Source: a virus. Taken from it: a DNA stretch of 37,489 bases. Location of the stretch: positions 1 to 37,489 of the IMG/VR virus record IMGVR_UViG_3300027607_000009, one strand, 5' to 3'. The notes below the pieces were generated by a model. That model made no database searches. It was given only the letters and a program-made list of their open reading frames with translations, and had not been told where the DNA came from. Below, one piece after another: positions 14,646-22,912 of this stretch (position 1 is its first letter; each line of letters opens with the position of its first letter). Position numbers and translations under genes: made by a program.

Positions 14646-15480
14646 GCCAACACGTCCGGCGCTGCGATATCATGGCGGCAAATGGATGCTTGCGCCTTGG
14701 ATTATTGAGCATTTTGGCCCGCACCGCGTATATATCGAGCCGTTTGGCGGCGCAGCATCTGTGCTGCTGCGAAAGTGGCGCAGCTATGCGGAAATTTACA
14801 ATGATCTGGATGGCGAGATCGTTGAGTTTTTCCGTCTCCTGCAGGATACCGAACAGGCCGGCGAGCTGATCCATCTGTTGCAGATCACACCGTTCGCGCG
14901 TGCCGAATTCGACAAGGCTTATGAACCGACCGATTGCCCGATTGAGCGCGCCCGGAGGTTGTGCATTCGCTCTTTCATGGGTTTCGGAAGCGATGGCCAC
15001 AACGATGCTCGAAAGACCGGGTTTCGAGCCAATTCTGACCGATCAGGCAACACGCCGGCACATGATTGGATGAACTATCCAAATGGCTTGCAACGGGTCG
15101 TTGAACGCCTGCGAGGCGTGATCATTGAGAACAGGCCTGCGATCGATGTGATTTCGCAACACGACTGCGCCGATGCACTGATCTTCGCCGACCCTCCTTA
15201 TCTCAGCGATACACGCGCCCCGGCCAGGAGTGGGGCCCGAAAGAACTATCGACATGAAATGAGTGACGAAGAGCATCTTGTGCTGCTCGAAGCGTTGGCC
15301 GCTGTTGAAGGTGCGGTGGTGCTGAGCGGCTACCCGCACGCGCTCTATGATGACAATTTGCCAGGATGGGAGCGGATCGAGAGGGCTGCGCTGGCCGATG
15401 GCGCACGACCTAGAACCGAGTGCCTGTGGATCAACCCAAGGGGTCAGCAATGGCTTAACAACAAAGGGTTGTTCGAATGA
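14635..15480 (+). CDS. dam: DNA adenine methyltransferase (D12 class, Dam-like)
   Basis: A 281-aa N6-adenine methyltransferase. The N-terminus RYHGGKWMLAPWIIEHFGPH is the D12-class AdoMet entry (usually 'W.GGK'). Motif I follows as YIEPFGGAASVLL, and the catalytic motif IV is FADPPYLSDTR (DPPY at 186-189). Length suits Dam/DpnM-type enzymes. ATG 14635 lies 11 nt inside the helicase gene, which rules out the longer in-frame start. Specificity is probably GATC-like but cannot be read. With the cytosine methyltransferase it gives the phage two modification activities. Confidence 0.92.
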   Translation: MGIEPTRPALRYHGGKWMLAPWIIEHFGPHRVYIEPFGGAASVLLRKWRSYAEIYNDLDGEIVEFFRLLQDTEQAGELIHLLQITPFARAEFDKAYEPTDCPIERARRLCIRSFMGFGSDGHNDARKTGFRANSDRSGNTPAHDWMNYPNGLQRVVERLRGVIIENRPAIDVISQHDCADALIFADPPYLSDTRAPARSGARKNYRHEMSDEEHLVLLEALAAVEGAVVLSGYPHALYDDNLPGWERIERAALADGARPRTECLWINPRGQQWLNNKGLFE

Positions 15481-15650
15481 CCGAGCATGCACCACCGTTC
15501 CATCCGCCGCCGGGCGGAATGGTGTGGAATTCGGAATTGGAAGGCAAAAAATTGCGTCTTTTGAGGCGCTTGCTTTCGTGTGGAAGGGATGGAAGGCAAG
15601 TCGGGGATGCTCTCGCACGAAAACCGAAAAGTTTTGCCATGACCACTTAG
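15477..15650 (+). CDS. Small HTH-like protein (57 aa)
   Basis: ATG 15477 overlaps the Dam stop (ATGA). The product is a proline/histidine-rich start (MTEHAPPFHPPPGGMVWN) then a basic helical segment (KKLRLLRRLLSCGRDGRQVG, then DALARKPKSF). That resembles small Myb/sigma-type helix-turn-helix units found in phage proteins ('L..L...G.....IA..LGR....V'). The coupling supports a real gene. A DNA-binding role is a weak inference. Confidence 0.55.
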   Translation: MTEHAPPFHPPPGGMVWNSELEGKKLRLLRRLLSCGRDGRQVGDALARKPKSFAMTT

Positions 15651-15680
15651 CACTGTTTTGCCTTCCAACCTTCCAAATGA

Positions 15681-16313
15681 ATGAGTTTGTTAGCCTTAGA
15701 ACTTATGAAAGCTGCTGAAATGATGAGAGAAAACACCGCATCTTCGACCATTCCAATCGACGAAGTTTTGGGGTCCGATATGCCTACCAGCGTTGAAGAG
15801 GCGGAAGGCTTGCTGATCGAGGCGCATGATCTGTGGTGGCGATCCCCCGGTCAGTCTGCCAGGCCCTATGCGGGTGATGGGCCGTGGCATCTGGCGCAAA
15901 GCGAAGTGGGCGATGTGAAGGGTGACTATTCGATCACGCTGCTGGAGAATGAGGCGGGCAAGCTGCTTGAGACGCGCAAGGTCGACAGCCGCAGGCCACG
16001 CACTCCACTACGCAGTCACGAGGTCGACCGGCGTGATGCGATCATGGCGATGGTGGATTTGATCGAAGTGCCGATGGATCGCAAGATGGTGTGGCTGGCG
16101 ACACAGCAGCTGGCCAAGGGCGAAGGTCGCGTGCCGTGGACCGCTATCAAGCGTTGGACCGGGTACAAGCGCTCTGCGCGGCGATTGGCTGGACGATATC
16201 GTGAGGTGCTGGCAGCGATGATCTGCACTCTGCATGGCTGGCCGACCCGGCGCGCGCGAGAGATTGCCAACAAAACCACCAATCCGATGGCTGAACGCGA
16301 GCAATGGCGGTGA
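15681..16313 (+). CDS. DUF6362-like HTH protein, possible late regulator
   Basis: A 210-aa protein; ATG 15681 is the longest start, but no clear ribosome-binding site precedes it and ATG 15705 or 15720 could be used. The C-terminal part (MVWLATQQLAKGEGRVPWTA, then IKRWTGYKRSARRLAGRYRE) is a sigma-70-region-4-like helix-turn-helix, matching my recollection of DUF6362 ('R.VWARA.G..W..I....G.SR.TA.RR....L'). It is the last gene before the non-coding region ahead of the packaging genes, a common place for an activator of late transcription. That role is inferred. Confidence 0.75.
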   Translation: MSLLALELMKAAEMMRENTASSTIPIDEVLGSDMPTSVEEAEGLLIEAHDLWWRSPGQSARPYAGDGPWHLAQSEVGDVKGDYSITLLENEAGKLLETRKVDSRRPRTPLRSHEVDRRDAIMAMVDLIEVPMDRKMVWLATQQLAKGEGRVPWTAIKRWTGYKRSARRLAGRYREVLAAMICTLHGWPTRRAREIANKTTNPMAEREQWR

Positions 16314-16336
16314 ATTCAATGTGGGTCGTGCGATAA

Positions 16337-16431
16337 TTCCATAGCTTGAACCCTCAGCTCGCCTTGAGTTTTACGTGTGTCAAGTGTGGAATTCGGCGTT
16401 CCATAGCGAAATAGCGTTTCAGTTCCATAGC
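16337..16431 (+). repeat. Three direct repeats TTCCATAGC
   Basis: Identical 9-mers at 16337-16345, 16399-16407 and 16423-16431; the last two extend to GTTCCATAGC. Spacing is 62 and 24 nt. They follow the DUF6362-like gene and precede the late operon, so they may bind a regulator. Confidence 0.6.
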
Positions 16432-16521
16432 AAGTGCGGGGTATTCAGACCGTAGCTTGAGCGCTTGCGTTTGGGCGGACCCCCCTCCTTGATTGGCTGG
16501 AGCTGCCTCTGGCTAGTCCTC

Positions 16522-16561
16522 TGGGTCCAGCGGTGCGACTACCCTCACACTGCTGGACCCA
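16522..16561. repeat. Perfect 10-bp inverted repeat, 20-nt loop
   Basis: TGGGTCCAGC at 16522-16531 is the exact reverse complement of GCTGGACCCA at 16552-16561. No T-run follows, so it does not look like an intrinsic terminator. It may be a protein-binding site or part of the packaging region upstream of the HNH gene. Confidence 0.7.
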
Positions 16562-16595
16562 TCCCTGCATTGCAGCTGTTGACGCGAGGTGATCT

Positions 16596-16922
16596 GTGGG
16601 CAAGCTCAAGCAGCTGCCAGCGCGGATCGGCGGGCTCGGAGCACGGGTCAAATCGCTGCCCAAGCGGGCGGAATCATTCTACACCTCGGTTGAGTGGAAG
16701 GCCTATCGCAAGGCGCACCGCGCTTGGACCCGAGCGAAGCAAGGCGGCGTTTGGTGCCGGGTCTGCGGTGCGGTGGGCCGGTTGATCCTCGACCACGAGA
16801 TCGAACGCAAGGATGGCGGTGATGACTTCCCGCCATACGATCAAGCTCATTGGTATTGCACCGGTTGCCATAACCGGAAGACGGCCGAGGCTCGCAAGGC
16901 GCGAGCGCTGGGAAAAAGGTGA
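16596..16922 (+). CDS. HNH endonuclease
   Basis: A 108-aa HNH nuclease starting at GTG 16596 with GAGGTGA upstream. It has CRVCG and CTGCHNRKT zinc-knuckle pairs around the catalytic stretch LILDHEIERKDGGDD, giving the order C-x2-C ... DH ... C-x2-C-H-N. In HK97-like phages with cos ends such a gene sits directly before the terminase genes and is needed for specific cleavage by terminase. Its size and position here fit that role well. Confidence 0.93.
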   Translation: MGKLKQLPARIGGLGARVKSLPKRAESFYTSVEWKAYRKAHRAWTRAKQGGVWCRVCGAVGRLILDHEIERKDGGDDFPPYDQAHWYCTGCHNRKTAEARKARALGKR

Positions 16923-16923
16923 C

Positions 16924-16935
16924 GGGGGGAGGGTC
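16924..16935 (+). other. Possible cos-associated G-rich motif
   Basis: GGGGGGAGGGTC follows immediately after the HNH stop and leads into CAAAAC. From memory, similar G-rich 'GGGGAGGGTCAAA' stretches lie just downstream of HNH genes in many cos phages. A related C-rich copy on the other strand sits before the gene (16478-16488). Assignment as cos is inference. Confidence 0.35.
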
Positions 16936-16995
16936 AAAACTTCCCAGAGACACCGCCCAGAAAACCGCCGCCTATCTCATTCGGAGTTTTTTTTC

Positions 16996-17460
16996 GTGTC
17001 AGACGGGGTTTTGAAGAAAGACCTGTTTGGCAACCCCATTGAGGCGCCCGCAGAGACGCGTGGAAGGCCTAAAGTTGAGTGGGACAAGCGCACATCGAAT
17101 ATGGTGCTGCTGTGCTTTGCGCGGCAATGGACACTGGCCAGGACGGCTAAGCATGTTCGGTTGAGTGTCCCCACGCTCAAGAGGGTATATTCTTCGGAGT
17201 GCTCGATGCGCACCAGCGCGATCGAGCGAATGGAGATGCGCCAACTTGAACGGTTGAACGACGCTGCCGAAGCGGGAAGTGTGCCAGCTGAGAAAGAGCT
17301 ATCGCGCAAGCTTGAACAACTTCGCATGCGTGACTCGCACGCGAAGCAAGCGCCCAAGCCCAAAGCGAAGCCGCTCGGAAAAAAGGAGGCGGCAAGGTTA
17401 GCGGCGATGGAACCCAGCGAACTGTATGATGTGCCGCCCGCTCCAGGGGCTGTGAATTGA
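16996..17460 (+). CDS. terS: Terminase small subunit
   Basis: A 154-aa protein, GTG 16996 preceded by CGGAG. The opening VSDGVLKKDLFGNPIEAP is followed by RGRPKVEW. A helix-turn-helix comes next (LARTAKHVRLSVPTLKRVYS), then a coiled oligomerisation helix (ERMEMRQLERLNDAAEAGSV) and a basic, alanine-rich end. This is the typical small terminase plan: DNA recognition, ring formation, then contact with the large subunit. It overlaps the large subunit gene by 4 nt. Confidence 0.85.
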   Translation: MSDGVLKKDLFGNPIEAPAETRGRPKVEWDKRTSNMVLLCFARQWTLARTAKHVRLSVPTLKRVYSSECSMRTSAIERMEMRQLERLNDAAEAGSVPAEKELSRKLEQLRMRDSHAKQAPKPKAKPLGKKEAARLAAMEPSELYDVPPAPGAVN

Positions 17461-19244
17461 GCGCCCCGATCAGCCGGGTGCCGCGCACCAAGTGGAGCAC
17501 CGCATGCCCAGATTGGGAGCGGCGCATTGTGGAGCGCGAGAGCTTGGTCCCATTCGACCCGCTCTATCCTGACTATGCCGCCAAGGCGGTCGCGGTGTTC
17601 AAATCGCTGCGAATGGTAGATGTGCCAGGCAAGCCGACGTTCGGAGAGGCTTGTGAACCGTTTGTGTTCGATTTCGTTGGGGCCATTTTTGGCGCCTATG
17701 ACGAAAGAGAGGGCGTCCGCCACATCACAGAATTCATGCTGTTGATCAGCAAGAAGAATGGGAAGTCGACGATTGCGGCCGGGATTATGGTCACGGCCCT
17801 GATCCTAAATTGGCGCGACCTGGCCGAACTGATCATTCTCGCACCAACGATCGAGGTCGCCGGCAACAGCTTCAAGCCGGCAGCCGCGATGGTGCGTGCT
17901 GATCCAGATCTGGAACGGAAGTTCCACATCATCAACAACACGCGCACGATCCGCCATCGCCAGACGCAGGCAGAGCTGCGGGTCGTTGCCGCCGATACGG
18001 GTACAGTGGGGGGCGCCAAAGCTGGCTTCATCTTGATCGATGAACTTTGGTTGTTTGGTAAGCGCGCCGATGCAGAAGATCTATTCGAAGAGGCCACAGG
18101 GGGAATGGCCTCGCGGCCTGAGGGGTTTGTTGTCTATCTGACCACACACTCTAACGAGCCACCGGCGGGCATCTACAAGGAGAAGCTCGAATATTTCCGC
18201 GATGTGCGTGACGGCAACATCGCTGACCCGACCTGTTTTGGAATGCTCTATGAGTGGCCAGAGCAGATGATCGAGGACCAGGCCTACCTTAAGGCTGAGA
18301 ATTTCTATCTCACCAACCCTAATCTGGGTCGCTCCGTGTCGACCGACTTCATCGCCGGCAAGCTGCGCAAAGCCTCGCGCGGCGAACTTGATGAAGGTGA
18401 GGAAGATGCGTCACTGCAAGTGGTGCTCGCCAAATATCTCAATGTTGAGATTGGTGTGCGATTGCGCCGCGACCGGTGGCGTGGTGCTGATTTTTGGGAT
18501 CAGCGCGGTGACACGACATTGACTTTAGAGGCCTTGCTCGATCGCTGCGAAGTAGTGGTGGCCGGGGCTGATGGTGGCGGCCTGGACGATCTCTACGGAT
18601 TGTGCATCGCCGGCCGCGAGCGTGAAAGCAAGAGATGGCTTTTTTGGTTCAAGGCGTGGGTCTGGCCAGAAGTTCTGAAGCTGCGCAAGCAAATTGCACC
18701 GCGCCTCAAGGACTTCAGTAATGATGGCGATTTGGTGATTTGCGAACCGCTGGCAGCCGCCGAGCTCGATCCTCTCGATGAGAACTGGGAGAGTGCTGAC
18801 ACGCCACAAGACATCGCCGAGATCGTGGAGATTCTGGTCCAGGTACGTGATAGCGGATTGATGCCCGACAAGGCTGCAATCGGACTTGACCCGCACGGTG
18901 TTGCCGATCTGGTCGACGCTTTGGCTGATGCGGAATTTGCCGATGAGCAGATCGTCGCAATTGGCCAAGGCTATCGATTGATGTCAGCGGTTGTCGGTTT
19001 GGCCCGCAAGCTCAAATTCGCGCAAGCCGCACACAATGGTGCACCGATGATGGCGTGGTGTGTTGGGAACGCGAAGGAAGAGCAGGGCCGCCAAACCGTG
19101 ATGCTGGTCAAGAACGGAACAGCGACCGCGAAGATTGATCCACTGATGGCGGCAATGAACGCAACCAAACTACTCGAAATGAACCCCGAGGCCGCCGGGC
19201 CTGGCCGCTCGGTATATGAGGATCGTGAAGCGATTGTAATCTAA
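17457..19244 (+). CDS. terL: Terminase large subunit
   Basis: A 595-aa packaging motor and nuclease of the Terminase_1/HK97 type. The ATPase has Walker A SKKNGKST (98-105) and Walker B FILIDELW (191-198). 'GAKAGFILIDE' is typical, as is YLTTHSNEPPAGIY in the coupling region. The nuclease domain starts at CEVVVAGADGGGLDDL, with the metal-binding Asp in 'GADGG..D', and a further acidic site at AIGLDPHGVADL. It starts with TTG 17457 overlapping terS (TTGA). It translocates DNA into the prohead and cuts it. Confidence 0.95.
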   Translation: MSAPISRVPRTKWSTACPDWERRIVERESLVPFDPLYPDYAAKAVAVFKSLRMVDVPGKPTFGEACEPFVFDFVGAIFGAYDEREGVRHITEFMLLISKKNGKSTIAAGIMVTALILNWRDLAELIILAPTIEVAGNSFKPAAAMVRADPDLERKFHIINNTRTIRHRQTQAELRVVAADTGTVGGAKAGFILIDELWLFGKRADAEDLFEEATGGMASRPEGFVVYLTTHSNEPPAGIYKEKLEYFRDVRDGNIADPTCFGMLYEWPEQMIEDQAYLKAENFYLTNPNLGRSVSTDFIAGKLRKASRGELDEGEEDASLQVVLAKYLNVEIGVRLRRDRWRGADFWDQRGDTTLTLEALLDRCEVVVAGADGGGLDDLYGLCIAGRERESKRWLFWFKAWVWPEVLKLRKQIAPRLKDFSNDGDLVICEPLAAAELDPLDENWESADTPQDIAEIVEILVQVRDSGLMPDKAAIGLDPHGVADLVDALADAEFADEQIVAIGQGYRLMSAVVGLARKLKFAQAAHNGAPMMAWCVGNAKEEQGRQTVMLVKNGTATAKIDPLMAAMNATKLLEMNPEAAGPGRSVYEDREAIVI

Positions 19245-19246
19245 CT

Positions 19247-20500
19247 ATGAGCTTGATGGATCGCCTCGCTGCCGCATTCGGCGTGTTGCCTATGTCGGCC
19301 AATGGTGTGCAGGCCGCAACGTCAGCCGAGATTGCGAAATACGGCGATCTCGCTCTGCTGTACCATGTTGGTGGAGGATACGCATCTCGCACTGGTGAAC
19401 GGGTCACCGAGACATCGGCGATGCGCAATGCGACGTTTAACCGTGCCGTCACGCTGATCTCCAGCTCGATCGGAATGTTGCCGTTCAACCTGATGGTGCG
19501 GAATGGCGATGAGATTGAAAAGGCTCGCGACCACCAGGCCTGGCGCTTGATGAGAGAGCGGCCAAACCCGCTTCACACGCCGTACCAATTCAAGGCCTAT
19601 ATGCAGGGCCGAGCCTTGCTAAAGGGTAATGCTTACGCGCAAAAGGTTCCAGGTGTTCGCGGAACTCAGGCTCTGTGGCCGCTCGATCCAGATCTGGTGA
19701 CGCTTGAGCTGTCGAGGGACATGACCCCCCGCTACCGCTACCGTCCAAAGAAAGGCGAAGAGCGGACCTTCAAGGTCGATGAGATATTTCATCTACGCTC
19801 GCCATGGTCGAGTGATGGGATCAACGGCGATGGCTGGTTGAAGCTCGCTGTAGATGCCTTGGGCTTGGCCGACCTAACTGACGAGAGTGCGGCGCGGCTG
19901 CTCAAAAACGGCGCCTATGTTGGTGGTGTTCTGGAGCATCCTGGCAACCTGTCGCCAGAGGCGATCAAGAGCCTGCGCGCTCAGTTCAACGAGAAGTTTG
20001 TTGGCCCGGAGAATGCCGGCAAGTGGATGGTTGCCGAAGAGGGCATGAAGGCCAAGCCGTTGGGTGCGACTGGTAAGGACGCTGAAGGCCTTGGTCATCG
20101 CAAGCATCAGTCAGAAGAGATCGCGCGCTTCACCGGTGTTCCGCGTCCATTGCTGGCATTTGACGAGACCAGCTGGGGATCGGGCATCGAGCAGCTGGGT
20201 TTGTTCTTCGTCACCTACTGTTTGCTGCCTTGGTTCAACGCCTGGGAGGAAGCCGCCGCCAAGGCGCTGCTCAGTGATACCGAGCGAGCTGACCACTATT
20301 TCAAATTCAATGAAGGCGCGCTGCTGCGCGGCTCACTCAAAGATCAAGCCGAATTCCTGTCCAAGGCCATAGGTGGTCCTGGTCAGGGTGGCTGGATGGT
20401 GCCCGATGAGGCCCGCGAGAAAATGGACATGAACCCGATGCCCGATGGGGCTGGAACCAATCCTGCATGGCAGATGGAAAGCGAGAGCAATGCTGAATAG
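19247..20500 (+). CDS. Portal protein (HK97 family)
   Basis: A 417-aa portal starting 2 nt after terL. Diagnostic blocks are ATFNRAVTLISSSIGMLPFN, then HQAWRLMRERPNPLHTPYQF ('l.. PN..mt..ef') and a central RSPWSSDGINGDGWLKLAVD. Later come FTGVPRPLLAFDE and GSGIEQLGLFFVTYCLLPWF, the classic 'g..p...lg....t.sn.eq...f....l.P'. It forms the dodecameric DNA gate at one capsid vertex. The Asn/Met-rich end (DMNPMPDG) is usual. Confidence 0.95.
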   Translation: MSLMDRLAAAFGVLPMSANGVQAATSAEIAKYGDLALLYHVGGGYASRTGERVTETSAMRNATFNRAVTLISSSIGMLPFNLMVRNGDEIEKARDHQAWRLMRERPNPLHTPYQFKAYMQGRALLKGNAYAQKVPGVRGTQALWPLDPDLVTLELSRDMTPRYRYRPKKGEERTFKVDEIFHLRSPWSSDGINGDGWLKLAVDALGLADLTDESAARLLKNGAYVGGVLEHPGNLSPEAIKSLRAQFNEKFVGPENAGKWMVAEEGMKAKPLGATGKDAEGLGHRKHQSEEIARFTGVPRPLLAFDETSWGSGIEQLGLFFVTYCLLPWFNAWEEAAAKALLSDTERADHYFKFNEGALLRGSLKDQAEFLSKAIGGPGQGGWMVPDEAREKMDMNPMPDGAGTNPAWQMESESNAE

Positions 20501-21377
20501 TCTTCCCCTTCGCGTGATGGCCAAAGCTCGGCCGGGTGCCCTGCCGTTGCCGGCTGACCGCTCGGTGTCAGCGCTGACGAAATCGTCGGTTCTCGACAAG
20601 TGGTGCGAGGAATCGGCCGGGATCTGCGCGCTCGAAGTGGGGGACAATGTGATCACGATGTTTGACGTGATCGGCGAGGATTTTTGGACAGGCGGAGGTG
20701 TCACCGCTCAGAAAGTTGCAAAGCAGCTTCGGGCAATAGGTGATCGTCCGGTAGAGGTTCAAATCAACTCACCTGGTGGTGACATGTTTGAGGGCATCGC
20801 CATCTACAACGTGCTTCGTGAGCATCCACAGGAGATCACGGTCAAGGTTATGGGGATGGCAGCAAGCGCTGCCTCGCTGATCGCGATGGCGGGTGATCGC
20901 ATCGAGATTGGTGTCGCCAGTTTCATGATGATCCACAATTGCTGGGTTGTCTCGATGGGCAACCGCCATGACATGCAAGAAGTTGCGGATTGGCTGGCGC
21001 CATTCGACCAAGCGATGGTCGACATGTACGCGTTCCGCACCGGCGCCGACCCTGAGGACATCGCCAAGTGGATGGACGCCGAAACCTATATGAGCGGTTC
21101 GACCGCTATCGAGCGCGGCTTTGCCGACGACATTTTGCCTTCAGACGCCATCAGCGAAGATGAGAACGCCCGCGCGCAGGCAAAGGACGTGAATCCATTG
21201 CGCGCGATGGAGTTGTCGCTCGTTCACTCAGGAAGCACGCGCAGCGAAGCGCGCGCCCGGATCAACTCAATTAAGGGCACGCCAGGCGCTGCCCAAGGTG
21301 GCACGCCAGGCGCTGTCAACACCGACCCGATGCCCGTGGCATCTAACATCCTCAAGGCAATCCAAAGCCTCAAATAG
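20490..21377 (+). CDS. ClpP-like prohead maturation protease
   Basis: A 295-aa serine protease; ATG 20490 overlaps the portal gene by 11 nt. It has EVQINSPGGDMFEGIAIYN, the nucleophile Ser126 in GMAASAASLIAMAG, and His149 in MMIHNCW, together the ClpP-type catalytic arrangement; a downstream acidic residue would complete the triad. It cuts the scaffold-like N-terminal delta domain of the capsid protein during maturation. The C-terminal ~70 residues are a linker with a short GTPGA repeat (GTPGAAQGGTPGAVN) and a final helix likely to target the prohead. Confidence 0.92.
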   Translation: MLNSLPLRVMAKARPGALPLPADRSVSALTKSSVLDKWCEESAGICALEVGDNVITMFDVIGEDFWTGGGVTAQKVAKQLRAIGDRPVEVQINSPGGDMFEGIAIYNVLREHPQEITVKVMGMAASAASLIAMAGDRIEIGVASFMMIHNCWVVSMGNRHDMQEVADWLAPFDQAMVDMYAFRTGADPEDIAKWMDAETYMSGSTAIERGFADDILPSDAISEDENARAQAKDVNPLRAMELSLVHSGSTRSEARARINSIKGTPGAAQGGTPGAVNTDPMPVASNILKAIQSLK

Positions 21378-21388
21378 GAACATTTCCC

Positions 21389-22654
21389 ATGATGAAAACA
21401 ACCGCTCTCTTGGCGAGCGCTGCTGCGCTTGCCATGCCCTCCGCTGTTGCTGCCGCCCCTCGGGCCGACGCAACCCAAAACCCCAACGAACTGCTTGCGC
21501 AGCTGACCACGGCGTTTGAGGAGTTTCGCTCCAAGAATGACGAGCACCTTGCCGCGAAAGTTGATGACGTTGTTCTTCGTGAACACGTTGATCGCATCAA
21601 CGACACAATCGCAAATTTGGAAGAGTCGATTGATCGGGCTCTGGCTCAACAGGCCGCTGCGGCCGGTCAAGAGCGACCTTTGCGCGATGCCGAATACACG
21701 GCTGAATTCGAGGCGTATTTCCAAGGTGGCGTCACCTCGGCTCGCCTTGAAGAAGTCAAGGCGACGGCCACCAAGACCGACGGTGAAGGTGGTTATCTTG
21801 CCCCTGTTGAATGGGATCGCACGATCACCGATCAGCTGAAGCAAATCTCGCTCATCCGGCAGTATGCTTCGGTCCAGCGCATCAGCGGCGCGGGCTTCTC
21901 CAAGGTGTTCAACAATCGCTCGATCGGCTCGGGTTGGGTTGGCGAAGAAGCCGCTCGCCCCGAAACTGGCACCCCCACTTTGACTTCACTCCAATTCCCC
22001 CTGGGTGAAATCTACGCCAATCCGGCGGCGACTCAGGGTCTTCTCGACGACGCTGAAGTCGACGTTGAGGCTTGGCTCGCCAGCGAGGTCGAGACCGAGT
22101 TTGCACGGCAGGAAGGTATCGCCTTCCTTTCCGGAGATGGGTCAAACAAGCCTCACGGACTCCTTGGCTATGTCACCGGAGGTGCCCACGAAAGCCGCCA
22201 TCCATGGGGTGCCATCGAGACGGTTTCGTCGGGCGCGGCTTCTGCTCTAACAGGCGATGGGCTGATCGATCTGATCTATGAATTGCCCGAAGAGTTTGAG
22301 GCTAACGCACGCCTCTTCGTGAACCGTGACACTGCGCGGCGCGCCCGCAAACTGAAGGACGGTCAGGGCAATTACCTGTGGCAGCCGAGCTATCAGGCTG
22401 GCGAGCCTGCGACACTTGGCGGTGCGCCGGTTGTTCATATGCCTGGTATGCCGACTGTGGCGGCTAACGCAATCGCTGCGCTCTACGGCGACATGCGTGA
22501 GTGCTATCAGGTTATCGATCGCATTGGCATCCGCGTTCTGCGGGATCCTTACACCAACAAGCCTTATGTCCACTTCTACACGACGAAGCGCGTTGGTGGC
22601 GGCGTCAAGAATCCTGAAGCCATGAAGGCTTTGAAGATCGAAACCGGCTCGTAA
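21389..22654 (+). CDS. HK97-type major capsid protein
   Basis: A 421-aa major head protein. A delta domain of ~100 residues is predicted helical (ELLAQLTTAFEEFRSKNDEH, then HVDRINDTIANLEESIDRAL) and is followed by the start of the mature fold. The HK97 fold is recognised by GGYLAPVEWDRTITDQLKQI, GWVGEEAARPETGTP, IYANPAATQGLLDDAEVDVE and GDGSNKPHGLLGY. Also typical are the final EC-Y-V-IDRIGIRVLRDPYT and FYTTKRVGGGV blocks. The extreme N-terminus (MMKTTALLASAAALAMPSAV then AAAP) looks like a Sec signal peptide, which is odd for a capsid. A terminator follows. Confidence 0.96.
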   Translation: MMKTTALLASAAALAMPSAVAAAPRADATQNPNELLAQLTTAFEEFRSKNDEHLAAKVDDVVLREHVDRINDTIANLEESIDRALAQQAAAAGQERPLRDAEYTAEFEAYFQGGVTSARLEEVKATATKTDGEGGYLAPVEWDRTITDQLKQISLIRQYASVQRISGAGFSKVFNNRSIGSGWVGEEAARPETGTPTLTSLQFPLGEIYANPAATQGLLDDAEVDVEAWLASEVETEFARQEGIAFLSGDGSNKPHGLLGYVTGGAHESRHPWGAIETVSSGAASALTGDGLIDLIYELPEEFEANARLFVNRDTARRARKLKDGQGNYLWQPSYQAGEPATLGGAPVVHMPGMPTVAANAIAALYGDMRECYQVIDRIGIRVLRDPYTNKPYVHFYTTKRVGGGVKNPEAMKALKIETGS

Positions 22655-22673
22655 GGCCATTTCAATTCGGTGT

Positions 22674-22703
22674 GGGCGGGCCACAGGGGCCCGCCCTCTT
22701 TTT
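22674..22703 (+). terminator. Rho-independent terminator after the capsid gene
   Basis: A perfect 9-bp GC-rich stem, GGGCGGGCC / GGCCCGCCC, with a 5-nt loop (ACAGG), followed by TCTTTTT. It lies 20 nt after the capsid stop. It may partly terminate, raising capsid message relative to the connector and tail genes downstream. Confidence 0.9.
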
Positions 22704-22741
22704 GAGGCCTGTGCGCAGGCTTCAAGAAGAGGAGTGATACT

Positions 22742-22879
22742 ATGGCAAAGAAACCAACTTCCACGCGCCGTCCGAAGCGTGAGCAACCAGACATGAACGA
22801 TCCGGCGTTGAGCGACGCCGAGGCTGTTCAAAAGAACCTCGACAAGGCCCAACCTAAACCCAAAGCGGCCAAGAAGTAA
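22742..22879 (+). CDS. Small basic hypothetical protein (45 aa)
   Basis: ATG 22742 follows GAAGAGGAG and lies between the capsid terminator and the connector gene. The 45-aa product is lysine/proline rich at both ends (MAKKPTSTRRPKREQP and AQPKPKAAKK) with an acidic middle (NDPALSDAEAVQKNLDK). No family recognised. Short charged proteins in this position may be head decoration or assembly factors; that is speculation. Confidence 0.6.
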   Translation: MAKKPTSTRRPKREQPDMNDPALSDAEAVQKNLDKAQPKPKAAKK

Positions 22880-22912
22880 GATACGGCCTTGCGGCAAGCG
22901 AAAGGGTGAGTG

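Larger units (their letters stand above)
16314..16595. other. Non-coding region before packaging genes (repeats, possible late promoter/cos)
   Basis: About 280 nt with no gene I can support on either strand. It holds three direct repeats of TTCCATAGC (16337, 16399, 16423), a GTGTGGAATTCGG copy (16384-16396) that also occurs at 15522-15534, a C-run GACCCCCCTCC (16478-16488) and a perfect 10-bp inverted repeat (16522-16561). Late promoter and cos functions are typical of this place in HK97-like phages. Confidence 0.55.

Noticed and set aside
16360-16378. CTCA...TGAG hairpin then TTTT downstream of the DUF6362-like gene
   Set aside because: Stem is only about 4 bp and AT-poor T-run is short; too weak for a terminator.
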